Source: SFEL01 sp045592165 (GTDB lineage Bacteria > Bacillota > Clostridia > Christensenellales > CAG-138). Taken from it: DNA of 10,629 nt. The translations under genes were made by a program, and so were the position numbers. The stretch covers positions 1-10,629 of the forward strand of contig JAZNUG010000055.1 in assembly GCA_045592165.1 (NCBI GenBank), given 5' to 3'. Positions within the stretch are counted from its first letter, which is position 1, and each line of letters begins with the position of its first letter. The notes below the pieces were generated by a model. It had not been told where the DNA came from, did no database searches, and saw nothing but the letters and a program-made list of their open reading frames with translations. This document shows positions 1 to 6,993 of the stretch, one piece after another.

Positions 1-3000
1 ATCATTCCGTTGCCGCTCTTTACCGGCTTTGTGCGGACAGAGGTAATTATTCCGCCCAGACGGACCTTTTGATTGTCCTTATACCTGCCCGTGCCGTCTG
101 CCTGAGAAAGCTCTGCGCAGGAAGCCATGGTCTTAAGTTCCTCGCTGTATTCGCTCAGGGGATGTCCGCTGATGTATATGCCCATTACTTCCCGCTCCAT
201 ATTCAGCAGGGTGTTGCGGTCATATTCATCAATATCGGGTAAAGGTATGGCGGTATCTTCAACTATCTCCTCTGCTCCTGCCATATCAAACAGGGAAAGC
301 TGACCTGTTGCCCGCTGCTTTCTGTCATTGCCTGCGGCGGTCATTGCCTGATCGTACACAAACATCAGCTGTGAACGCTTTACACCCATATTGTCAAAGC
401 AGCCGGCCTTTATCAGCCCCTCAACAATGCGCTTGTTCAGAGTTTCCCCCCGGCGAAGGAAATCATAAAAATCACGGAAGGGGCCGTTCTGCTCCCTTTC
501 CCTGGCAATCTGCTCGGTTACGGTTTCGCTTACGTTTTTTATGGCCGCAAAACCAAAGCGAATACTGCCGTTTTCCACGGAGAACTTTGCCTGGCTTTTG
601 TTTATATCGGGTGGATAAACCTCAATGCCATGCTGGCGGCAGCTGTTGACATATTCGGATATCTTACCCATATCCTTGCCGATAAAGCTATTGAGCAGAG
701 CCGTCATAAACTCCACCGGATAATACTTTTTAAGGTATGCGGTACGGTAAGCAAGCACCGCATAGGCCGCTGCGTGGGATTTGTTGAATGCATACGAAGC
801 AAAATCCATCATCTCATCGAATATGGTATTTGCTACCTCCCGGCTCACTCCGTTTCTTATGGCACCGGGCACCTTAACCACGCCGTCTTCCACTATACCG
901 TCGATGAAGTATTCCCGCTCCTTGGCCATAACGTCATGCTTTTTCTTGGACATGGCGCGGCGGACAAGGTCGCTTCGACCCCATGAATAGCCTGCAAGAT
1001 CCCGGACGATCTGCATTACCTGCTCCTGATATACCATGCATCCGTAAGTTTTGCTGAGTATGGGGCGCAGCTTTTCGTGGATGTATTTTACGTTGTTTTG
1101 GTCATTCTTTCCGGCGATATATCGTGGGATCTGTTCCATCGGACCGGGGCGGAACAGAGATATGCCCGCAATGACGTCTTCAAAGCAATCCGGATTAAGC
1201 TGCATCATAAACTGACGCATGCCCATAGATTCCAGCTGAAATACGCCGTCGGTATCTCCCTCGGCAATCATCTTATAAACCGCAGGATCGTCATTATTCA
1301 TGCGCTCAAGGTCCGGCACTTCCCCGCCGCCCTGACGGATATAATCCAGAGCATCCCTTATAACGGTAAGGTTTCTGAGTCCCAGAAAGTCCATCTTAAG
1401 CAAGCCCAGTTCCTCTACTGTGTCCTTGGGGAACTGGGTGGTAATTGCATCCTCATTTCGCTGCAGCGGCACATACTGCACCGTGGGCTGGGCGCATATT
1501 ACCACACCTGCAGCATGGGTGGAAGCATGGCGCGGCAATCCTTCCAGCTTAAGGGAAAGGTCAATAAGCTTCTTTACATTTTCATCCCCATCATAAAGGG
1601 TCTTAAGCTCGGCTGAAATCTCCAGCGCCTTTGTCAGTGTCATTCCCAATGCATTGGGGATAAGCTTTGCAATCCTGTCAACATCGGCATAGGGCATATC
1701 CAGCGCACGGCCAACATCGCGCACCGCAAGACGGGCTGCCATGGAGCCGAATGTGATTATCTGGCATACATGATCTGCGCCGTATTTACGTACAACGTAA
1801 TCAATTACTTCCTGACGGCGCTCTATGCAGAAATCGATATCAAAATCCGGCATGGATATGCGCTCCGGATTGAGAAAACGTTCAAATATCAGGTCATATT
1901 TTATTGGATCGGTATCCGTAATGCCCATGGAATACGCAGCAAGGCTTCCCGCGCCGCTTCCTCGGCCGGGACCTACGAATATTCCGTTTTCATGAGCAAA
2001 GTTAACAAAATCCCATACGATGAGGAAGTAATCCACAAACCCCATCTGGTTTATAACGCTGATTTCGTATTCCAGCCGTTCCTTTACTTCATCCGATGCA
2101 TCGGGCATCTTTCGCTCAAGGCCCTTGCGGCATATATCTGTAAGGTATTCAAGATTGGTAAATCCATCCGGCGCAGTAAAGCCGGGCAAATGCTGCTCAT
2201 GGAAGGTTATTTCCACATTGCATTTATCCGCTATCTCCGATGTATTTGCAATTGCCTCAGTATATTTGGGCAAAGCCAGGCGCATTTCATCTTCGGATTT
2301 AAGATAAAACTCGTCTGCAGACATCTTCATGCGGTTTTCATCGGTTACTACCCTGTTTGTCTGAATGCAGAGCAATACGTCCTGAGATTCTGCATCTTCT
2401 TTCCTTACATAATGAACGTCATTGGTTGCAACCGTCTTTATATCCAGCTCCGCTGCAATCTTTACAAGCTGGGGCAGCACCTCCTGCTGTTCAGGCAGGC
2501 CGTGATCCTGCAGCTCAATATAGAAATCATCGCCAAATATCCCCTTCAGCCGTGAGGCAAGGGCAAGTGCATCCTCATATCTCCGCTCAAGCAGCAGCTG
2601 AGGTATATCTCCCGCAAGGCAGGCAGATAGGCAAATCAGCCCCTCGGAATACTTTTCGAGCAGTTCATAATCAATGCGTGGCCTGTAATAGAAGCCATCC
2701 AGAAAAGCTATGCTGGACAGCTGCATAAGGTTTCTGTAACCGGTAATATTTTTTGATATAAGTATCAGATGGGCATTTTCGCGTATTCCGCTCTTTTCAA
2801 GATGATTTGGCGCAACATATGCTTCCATGCCAAGCAAAGGCTTTATTCCGGCCTTTTTACATTCTTTATAAAAATCTATAACGCCGTACATTGCCCCATG
2901 ATCCGTTATGGCAAGGGCTTCCATTCCCAGCTCCTTTGCGCGGGCCACAAGATCGCTTATGCGGGCAGCACCGTCCAGCAGGCTGTATTGGGTATGTACA

Positions 3001-3023
3001 TGCAGATGGGTAAAGCCGCTCAT
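1..3023 (-). CDS. dnaE: DNA polymerase III alpha subunit, DnaE type (C-terminus beyond the window)
   Basis: Replicative polymerase of the C family; it extends DNA strands at the fork and in Firmicutes works beside PolC. The frame is open from ATG to the left edge (1007 residues), so about 150 residues of a usual 1150-1170 are missing. The PHP domain (about 1-270) has HLHVHT (6-11), ITDHG (39-43), E67, H85, C135 and NDVHY (201-205). The palm has MPDFDIDF (391-398), giving catalytic D393 and D395, and KMDFLGL with D545. Finger motifs such as FNKSHAAAYA follow, then a helix-hairpin-helix region, and the sequence stops at the start of the OB fold (about 987-1007). There is no inserted DnaQ-like exonuclease, so it is DnaE rather than PolC. 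The start codon directly follows the whiA stop with no gap, and GGGGGAA upstream within the whiA end serves as RBS. The identity is certain; the partial state comes only from the window edge. Confidence 0.97.
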   Translation of the reverse strand, partial: MSGFTHLHVHTQYSLLDGAARISDLVARAKELGMEALAITDHGAMYGVIDFYKECKKAGIKPLLGMEAYVAPNHLEKSGIRENAHLILISKNITGYRNLMQLSSIAFLDGFYYRPRIDYELLEKYSEGLICLSACLAGDIPQLLLERRYEDALALASRLKGIFGDDFYIELQDHGLPEQQEVLPQLVKIAAELDIKTVATNDVHYVRKEDAESQDVLLCIQTNRVVTDENRMKMSADEFYLKSEDEMRLALPKYTEAIANTSEIADKCNVEITFHEQHLPGFTAPDGFTNLEYLTDICRKGLERKMPDASDEVKERLEYEISVINQMGFVDYFLIVWDFVNFAHENGIFVGPGRGSGAGSLAAYSMGITDTDPIKYDLIFERFLNPERISMPDFDIDFCIERRQEVIDYVVRKYGADHVCQIITFGSMAARLAVRDVGRALDMPYADVDRIAKLIPNALGMTLTKALEISAELKTLYDGDENVKKLIDLSLKLEGLPRHASTHAAGVVICAQPTVQYVPLQRNEDAITTQFPKDTVEELGLLKMDFLGLRNLTVIRDALDYIRQGGGEVPDLERMNNDDPAVYKMIAEGDTDGVFQLESMGMRQFMMQLNPDCFEDVIAGISLFRPGPMEQIPRYIAGKNDQNNVKYIHEKLRPILSKTYGCMVYQEQVMQIVRDLAGYSWGRSDLVRRAMSKKKHDVMAKEREYFIDGIVEDGVVKVPGAIRNGVSREVANTIFDEMMDFASYAFNKSHAAAYAVLAYRTAYLKKYYPVEFMTALLNSFIGKDMGKISEYVNSCRQHGIEVYPPDINKSQAKFSVENGSIRFGFAAIKNVSETVTEQIAREREQNGPFRDFYDFLRRGETLNKRIVEGLIKAGCFDNMGVKRSQLMFVYDQAMTAAGNDRKQRATGQLSLFDMAGAEEIVEDTAIPLPDIDEYDRNTLLNMEREVMGIYISGHPLSEYSEELKTMASCAELSQADGTGRYKDNQKVRLGGIITSVRTKPVKSGNGM

Positions 3024-3971
3024 TTATAGATTTCCCCCGTCCTGATCCTTAATTTCCTGCGCCAGAACAGACAGCTTGGCCAGCCTGTGATTAAAGCCGG
3101 ATTTGCTTATGCCTGCAAGTTCAGCAATCTCCGCAAGGGTGGATTCCGGATTATTTATGCGTATTTCTGCTGCCTCACGAAGCTTTGGCGGCAGACTTTC
3201 CAATCCACGGCTTACTCGTATTGTTTCAATATCCAGGAGCTGCTGGGCTGCCGCTGCGGCAGCCTTGTTCATATTGGCATCCTCAAAGTTTTGCTGGCGG
3301 TTAATGTAGTTATTCACGCTGCGCAAAACCCTTGCATCCTCAAAGGCAATGGTGCTGTTCATAGCACCTATAAGGGTGATGAAATCCGACACCATTTCTC
3401 CGTCCTTTATGTAAACGATATAGCTGGTTTTTCTTGGAAAATACTTCGCCGTTATGCCAAGGCCCGCCATAATATTGCATAGTTCAAGGGCAAAACGCTC
3501 GTATTTGCATACCAATTCAAGATGATATCCCTTATTTGGGTCATTTACAGAGCCGGCGCCCAGAAATACACCCCTGAGAAAACATCTTGCTTTTTCCTCG
3601 TTATCCGTAAGCTTTGCAGGTATATGGCCCAGTTCCAGCTCTTCATCCCCTTCTACTGCATAACCCGCATCGCGCAAAAGATCCATTACGCCCTCTCCGG
3701 ACAGGGTTACAACGGTATTAACCGCATTCAGCCTTTCCTTTTCGCTTATGGATACCACGGCAGCTGCGGAATAAAGCTCCTTGGCAAGCTTTGCCGTAAG
3801 AGCTGCAACGTTGCTGTTTTCCGTAACGTATTTAAGGCCTACCCCGCCCCGGCCAAGGGTCATGGAACCGGCCGCATGGGTAACGCCGCATAAAAGGGAA
3901 CGTTTTTCTTCTGTATTCGTCAGCCTGCAGCTGTTTACCAGTTCGTCCTTGGTTATGGATGAAAAGGACAA
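3024..3971 (-). CDS. whiA: WhiA, LAGLIDADG-like/HTH DNA-binding regulator
   Basis: WhiA is a DNA-binding protein whose fold derives from LAGLIDADG homing endonucleases without nuclease activity; in actinobacteria it drives sporulation septation genes and in Firmicutes it affects division and chromosome segregation. The 315 residues match the family's usual length. Visible signatures are FLRGVFLGAGSV (131-142), the VNNYINRQ linker with FEDANMNK (219-236), and a C-terminal helix-turn-helix TLAEIAELAGISKSGFNHRL (278-297). The start is TTG at 3971-3969. I accept it because AAAGGAG lies about 9 bases upstream, inside the end of rapZ, and because the protein begins MSFSSITKDEL as the family does. 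It starts 5 bases after rapZ stops and its TAA abuts the dnaE ATG, so it is almost certainly co-transcribed and translationally coupled. Its direct DNA targets cannot be judged from here. Confidence 0.96.
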   Translation of the reverse strand: MSFSSITKDELVNSCRLTNTEEKRSLLCGVTHAAGSMTLGRGGVGLKYVTENSNVAALTAKLAKELYSAAAVVSISEKERLNAVNTVVTLSGEGVMDLLRDAGYAVEGDEELELGHIPAKLTDNEEKARCFLRGVFLGAGSVNDPNKGYHLELVCKYERFALELCNIMAGLGITAKYFPRKTSYIVYIKDGEMVSDFITLIGAMNSTIAFEDARVLRSVNNYINRQQNFEDANMNKAAAAAAQQLLDIETIRVSRGLESLPPKLREAAEIRINNPESTLAEIAELAGISKSGFNHRLAKLSVLAQEIKDQDGGNL

Positions 3972-3976
3972 ATATT

Positions 3977-4855
3977 TCAGCTCCTTTCGCCGGTTCTCTC
4001 CTGAATATCGCTGCCCTCTGTAACAAGATCCCTGTGGGCAAGGGTGGTATGATATTTATCCTTCATGCGCCTGTTCAGTTCCTCCGCGGCGCATACAGAG
4101 CGGTGCCGTCCGCCGGTACAGCCAAAAGCAACTACCAGCCTGCGCTTGTCCTGCTCAATAAACTTTGGAATAAGCATATCCAGCATGCTTTCCATGGTAT
4201 CCATAAGGTACGTCACGGAACCGTCCGCCATTACATAGTCATACACGGGCTTATCCTTGCCGCAGAGACCGCGCAGTTCCTTATCGTAAAAAGGATTGCG
4301 GGAAAAACGCATGTCCATCACAATATCCGCCTCAAAGGGAACCCCCCGCTTGTAGCCAAAGCTCATGATACTGAGATTAAAGTTTGACCCGCAAAGGCCA
4401 AGTTCCCTTTCAAGGGCTGCTCCAAGCTCCAGCGGACGCATATTGGTGGTATCTATTATTACGCTGGCCCTGTCTCTAAGGCTGGCCAGCTTTTCCCTCT
4501 CCATCTGAATGCCTTTACGAACATCTTCTGAAAGCGGATGACGTCTGCGGGTTTCATTGTATCTGCGCTCCAGCATCTGATCCCGGCAATCCAGAAATAC
4601 AATACTGTAATCCAAGCCGGCTTCTTCCAATTCCCTCAGGACTTTATTTGGATTGCTGTTCAGCAGCGTTTCCCTGCTGTCTATTACCACTGCTGCCTTT
4701 TCAACCGGGGGAACAGCCCTGCTGCACAGTTCAACAAAGCCACGGCACATTTCGCTGGGCAGATTGTCCACGCAAAAATATCCCGTGTCTTCGAATTTTT
4801 TTAGTGCCTGGGTTTTGCCGGCCCCGGACATACCGGATAAAATTATAAGCTGCAT
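3977..4855 (-). CDS. rapZ: RapZ/YvcJ-family P-loop nucleotide-binding protein (RNase adapter family)
   Basis: Cytoplasmic ATP/GTP-binding protein. In E. coli RapZ guides RNase E to a small RNA controlling glucosamine-6-phosphate synthase; in B. subtilis YvcJ is linked to competence. The 292 residues are the normal full length. Walker A is GMSGAGKT (8-15), followed by GYFCVDNLP (25-33), a strand IVFLDCRD (85-92), the basic stretch YNETRRRHPLS (99-109) typical of the family, and the C-terminal domain with MDMRFSRNP (180-188), DKELRGLCGKD (191-201) and FGCTGGRHRSV (244-254). Its ATG lies inside the end of murB (13-base overlap, different frame), with GGAAGAG just upstream as RBS. Known E. coli partners of RapZ (GlmY/GlmZ) are not expected in Firmicutes, so its RNA role here is unknown. 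Its placement after a peptidoglycan gene fits a link to envelope precursor supply, which is inference. Confidence 0.96.
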   Translation of the reverse strand: MQLIILSGMSGAGKTQALKKFEDTGYFCVDNLPSEMCRGFVELCSRAVPPVEKAAVVIDSRETLLNSNPNKVLRELEEAGLDYSIVFLDCRDQMLERRYNETRRRHPLSEDVRKGIQMEREKLASLRDRASVIIDTTNMRPLELGAALERELGLCGSNFNLSIMSFGYKRGVPFEADIVMDMRFSRNPFYDKELRGLCGKDKPVYDYVMADGSVTYLMDTMESMLDMLIPKFIEQDKRRLVVAFGCTGGRHRSVCAAEELNRRMKDKYHTTLAHRDLVTEGSDIQERTGERS

Positions 4856-5757
4856 ACGTCTCTTCCGATAATTTTCACTTCAGGCTCCAGCATAATGCCA
4901 AAGCGACCGTACACCTCATCCTGAACTTTTTTCATAAGGGTACATACGTCATCACAGGTGGCTCCGCCGATATTGATTACAAAACCTGCATGCAGAGTGC
5001 TTATCTGTGCTCCTCCAACAGTGAGCCCCTTAAGGCCTGCCTGCTCAATGAGCGCACCTGCAAAATGCCCCTGAGGCCGCTTGAATGTGCTGCCTGCACT
5101 GGGATATGACAAGGGCTGCTTCGTGCATCTGCTTTCGCAATATTCCTTTGCTCGCTCCTTTGCTCCGCCATCATCGGGCGAAAGGCTGAATTCTGTAGAA
5201 AGAACAATTACATTGGGTGCACAGAATCTGCTGTATCTGTATGCCATATCTTCATCGGAAGGAATGATATGTTGTATCCCGCCATCAATAAGGCATTCAA
5301 CCTTGCTCAATACCTGCTTTATCTCTCCGCCATAAGCTCCTGCATTCATGGCCACAGCGCCCCCGACAGTACCCGGGATACCGGAGCCCCATTCAAGGCC
5401 CATCAGCCCCTTATCAAGCGAATCATTTGCAGCAAGGCACATAAGGGTTCCTGCAAGCACCTTCTGGGTGCATCCGTCGTATTCAATGCCGGAAAAATCC
5501 GTACCAATGCGAATAACAAGGCCATCTATGCCCTTGTCGCTTATCAGCATATTGCTTCCGTTTCCCATTACAACCAAGGGAAGGCCTGTTTCCTTCGCCG
5601 CTTCAAAGCCCATCAGCAATTCTTCGCGATTGCGGGGCAAAAACAGCAAATCGGCAGGTCCGCCTATTCTGAAAGAAGTGTAATTCTTCATAGGCGCATT
5701 TTCTATCAGTTTGCACCCTTCAAGCTTTCGGGCACAAAGTTCCAGTGCGTGTTTCAT
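4843..5757 (-). CDS. murB: UDP-N-acetylenolpyruvoylglucosamine reductase (MurB)
   Basis: FAD enzyme that reduces UDP-GlcNAc-enolpyruvate to UDP-MurNAc with NADPH, the second committed step of peptidoglycan synthesis in the cytoplasm. With this start it has 304 residues, the usual size of the shorter (type II) MurB. Motifs are TSFRIGGPAD (27-36) and GNGSNMLI (65-72) for FAD, the glycine-rich GSGIPGTVGGAVAMNAGAYG (124-143), YRYSRF with its conserved Arg (173-178), SAGSTFKRP with catalytic Ser223, and LEPEVKIIG (290-298) with the catalytic Glu in PEV. I chose the ATG at 5757 over the one at 5769 because the RBS (GGGAGGAA) lies between them: the upstream ATG has no RBS and its sequence is part of it. 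The gene lies 31 bases after the solute-binding-like gene and overlaps rapZ by 13 bases, so it heads or joins the rapZ-whiA-dnaE operon. Confidence 0.97.
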   Translation of the reverse strand: MKHALELCARKLEGCKLIENAPMKNYTSFRIGGPADLLFLPRNREELLMGFEAAKETGLPLVVMGNGSNMLISDKGIDGLVIRIGTDFSGIEYDGCTQKVLAGTLMCLAANDSLDKGLMGLEWGSGIPGTVGGAVAMNAGAYGGEIKQVLSKVECLIDGGIQHIIPSDEDMAYRYSRFCAPNVIVLSTEFSLSPDDGGAKERAKEYCESRCTKQPLSYPSAGSTFKRPQGHFAGALIEQAGLKGLTVGGAQISTLHAGFVINIGGATCDDVCTLMKKVQDEVYGRFGIMLEPEVKIIGRDVCSL

Positions 5758-5785
5758 GGTTCCTCCCATGTATATACTTATGATT

Positions 5786-5814
5786 ATTTTACTTTATTAC
5801 CGCGCCTCTTACAA
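5786..5814 (-). promoter_or_regulatory. Candidate sigma-A-type promoter in front of murB
   Basis: On the minus strand TTGTAA (5814-5809, 4 of 6 to TTGACA) and TAAAAT (5791-5786, 5 of 6 to TATAAT) are separated by exactly 17 bases. The -10 box overlaps the stop codon of the upstream gene, and transcription would begin about 20 bases before the murB ATG. If real, murB-rapZ-whiA-dnaE could be transcribed independently of the regulated leader upstream. AT-rich sequence makes chance matches likely, so this is only a candidate. Confidence 0.3.
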
Positions 5815-6871
5815 GTTCTCTGAGACGTAATTCCAAATCCTTTTTTGCGCCCTCACTTCCTCCCATTGCTTCCGCGGCGCTTATTCTCAGCTGTTCTCTA
5901 TATGTTTTATATAAAAAACTGTTTGGCGCTGCTATATCCTTAAGCTCATCAAACAGAAGATTTATTGCTTCATCATCCGATTTCTCTATCTGAGCCTCTG
6001 TTAGCAGGGGCATCAGACCCAGGTCTGCCAAACCTTGTTGTTCATCTGTTTCCAGGCATAGTCCCAGCAGTTCATATACATACGGCAGTTTTTCCGGTTG
6101 GATATTTGCATTGGCCCCCATCAACTGCACAAGATCCGTGTAATTTTTGCAGGGCAACACCTCATACGGAAAGCCTTTGCCTTGTTGCACCTTGCGATCA
6201 AGGTCTCCCGATGTTCTTGCATCCACAAACGCAGAAACAGCCCGTTCTTCAATGAAATCCTCCTGAGAAAGCATTTCCCCCGCAACGCCGAAAATGCATG
6301 CCTGTACCGCATCACCGGCTGCAGAAACAGCTCCGTTTTTCAGCATTTCTGCCATGCTCTCAGAATCAGCGCCACGCTCCTGCATAAGCCGTTGATTATG
6401 TATCAGAAGATATCCTGAAGCTGTGTAAGGCACAGCATACAATCTGCCATCATAGCATCCCACGTCTGCCACATTTCCCCTTAACTCCGGCAAATCCAGA
6501 TCCAGTTCGCATAGCTGCTCCGCATACAGGCAGCCTAATGGAAAAGAGAAAATATCAGGCTGTTCTCCCCTTGCAATACGTGCTTCAAACTCTGCCATAT
6601 CAATGCTGTCCACTTCAAAATAAACTCCGCAGTGATCTTTTTCCAGCTGTAAGGCAGCTTTGCCCAGCCATGTGCCAAGGCTGCCCTGATACGGCTTAAA
6701 ACCTACTATATGCCAGACTGTGATTATGCCCTGATACCCTTCGGCAACAGTATTGTCCCGGTGCTGTGTAAGGGGATTACGGGACATGGCAATGTATTTG
6801 GGTGAAATTATCATGAAAGCTATAATAAACACCGTCATGATCATCGATATAGCAAGCTGTTTTTTGTTCAT
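5789..6871 (-). CDS. Family 1-like extracellular solute-binding protein, membrane-anchored or secreted
   Basis: It resembles the MalE-like (family 1) solute-binding proteins that capture sugars or peptides for ABC importers at the outer face of the membrane. The 360 residues begin MNKKQ, then one hydrophobic segment (about 6-24), then a mature domain opening with GIITVWH (48-54), EFEARIARGEQPDIFSFP (94-111) and LYAVPYTASGYLLIHN (144-159), which correspond to the strand-hinge motifs of that family. No lipobox Cys follows the hydrophobic segment, so it is an uncleaved anchor or a weak signal peptide, unusual for a Gram-positive binding protein. The start at 6871 has GGAGGA 11 bases upstream. 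An upstream in-frame ATG at 6994 was rejected because it lies in the structured leader and would make a 41-residue extension translated from the terminator. No ABC permease or ATPase genes are adjacent, so ligand and even transport role are unknown. It is preceded by a conditional-looking terminator and followed by murB. Confidence 0.85.
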   Translation of the reverse strand: MNKKQLAISMIMTVFIIAFMIISPKYIAMSRNPLTQHRDNTVAEGYQGIITVWHIVGFKPYQGSLGTWLGKAALQLEKDHCGVYFEVDSIDMAEFEARIARGEQPDIFSFPLGCLYAEQLCELDLDLPELRGNVADVGCYDGRLYAVPYTASGYLLIHNQRLMQERGADSESMAEMLKNGAVSAAGDAVQACIFGVAGEMLSQEDFIEERAVSAFVDARTSGDLDRKVQQGKGFPYEVLPCKNYTDLVQLMGANANIQPEKLPYVYELLGLCLETDEQQGLADLGLMPLLTEAQIEKSDDEAINLLFDELKDIAAPNSFLYKTYREQLRISAAEAMGGSEGAKKDLELRLRELVRGAVIK

Positions 6872-6882
6872 AGGCAAAGAAA

Positions 6883-6888
6883 TCCTCC
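6883..6888 (-). promoter_or_regulatory. Ribosome binding site of the solute-binding-like gene
   Basis: GGAGGA on the minus strand, 11 bases before the ATG at 6871; the spacing is slightly long. It fixes the start at 6871 rather than 6994. It is complementary over 7 bases (TGGAGGA, 6889-6883) to a TCCTCCA segment earlier in the same leader (7034-7028), so it could be sequestered in one RNA conformation. Confidence 0.75.
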
Positions 6889-6914
6889 ATATTATTCCTA
6901 TGCCATATGAGTAC

Positions 6915-6945
6915 AAAAAAGGAGCACCGATAAAATCGATGCTCC
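6915..6945 (-). terminator. Intrinsic terminator inside the 5' leader
   Basis: Read on the minus strand, a 10-bp stem (GGAGCATCGA with TCGGTGCTCC, one G-U pair) closes a 5-base loop and is followed directly by six T. The + strand version has no T-run after it, so it acts only on minus-strand transcripts. It ends 43 bases before the ATG of the solute-binding-like gene, and the stretch between them contains the RBS and no room for a credible promoter. Transcripts of that gene must therefore read through it, which points to a regulated terminator. It could alternatively simply end the upstream radical SAM transcript or a small RNA. Confidence 0.85.
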
Positions 6946-6993
6946 CAGCAAATATACTGTCCGGAAAATCGCTTTGTGCAGATGCCCCCAGCA
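6938..6993 (-). repeat. 13-nt direct repeat shared by leader hairpin loop and terminator stem
   Basis: On the minus strand TGCTGGGGGCATC (6993-6981) in the loop of the leader hairpin recurs with one change as TGCTGGGAGCATC (6950-6938) running into the 5' half of the terminator stem. Both copies can pair with the terminator 3' strand GGTGCTCC, the loop copy through 8 consecutive Watson-Crick or G-U pairs. This is the sort of duplication seen where two RNA structures compete; that function is inferred. Confidence 0.55.

Noticed and set aside
1770..2555. 261-codon plus-strand open frame inside dnaE
   Set aside because: It is antisense to the palm and PHP region of a clearly conserved dnaE, shows no recognisable domain, and is a shadow of the real frame.
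5758..5769. murB start at the upstream ATG (5769)
   Set aside because: No RBS precedes it, and the GGGAGGAA RBS lies after it, directly before the ATG at 5757.
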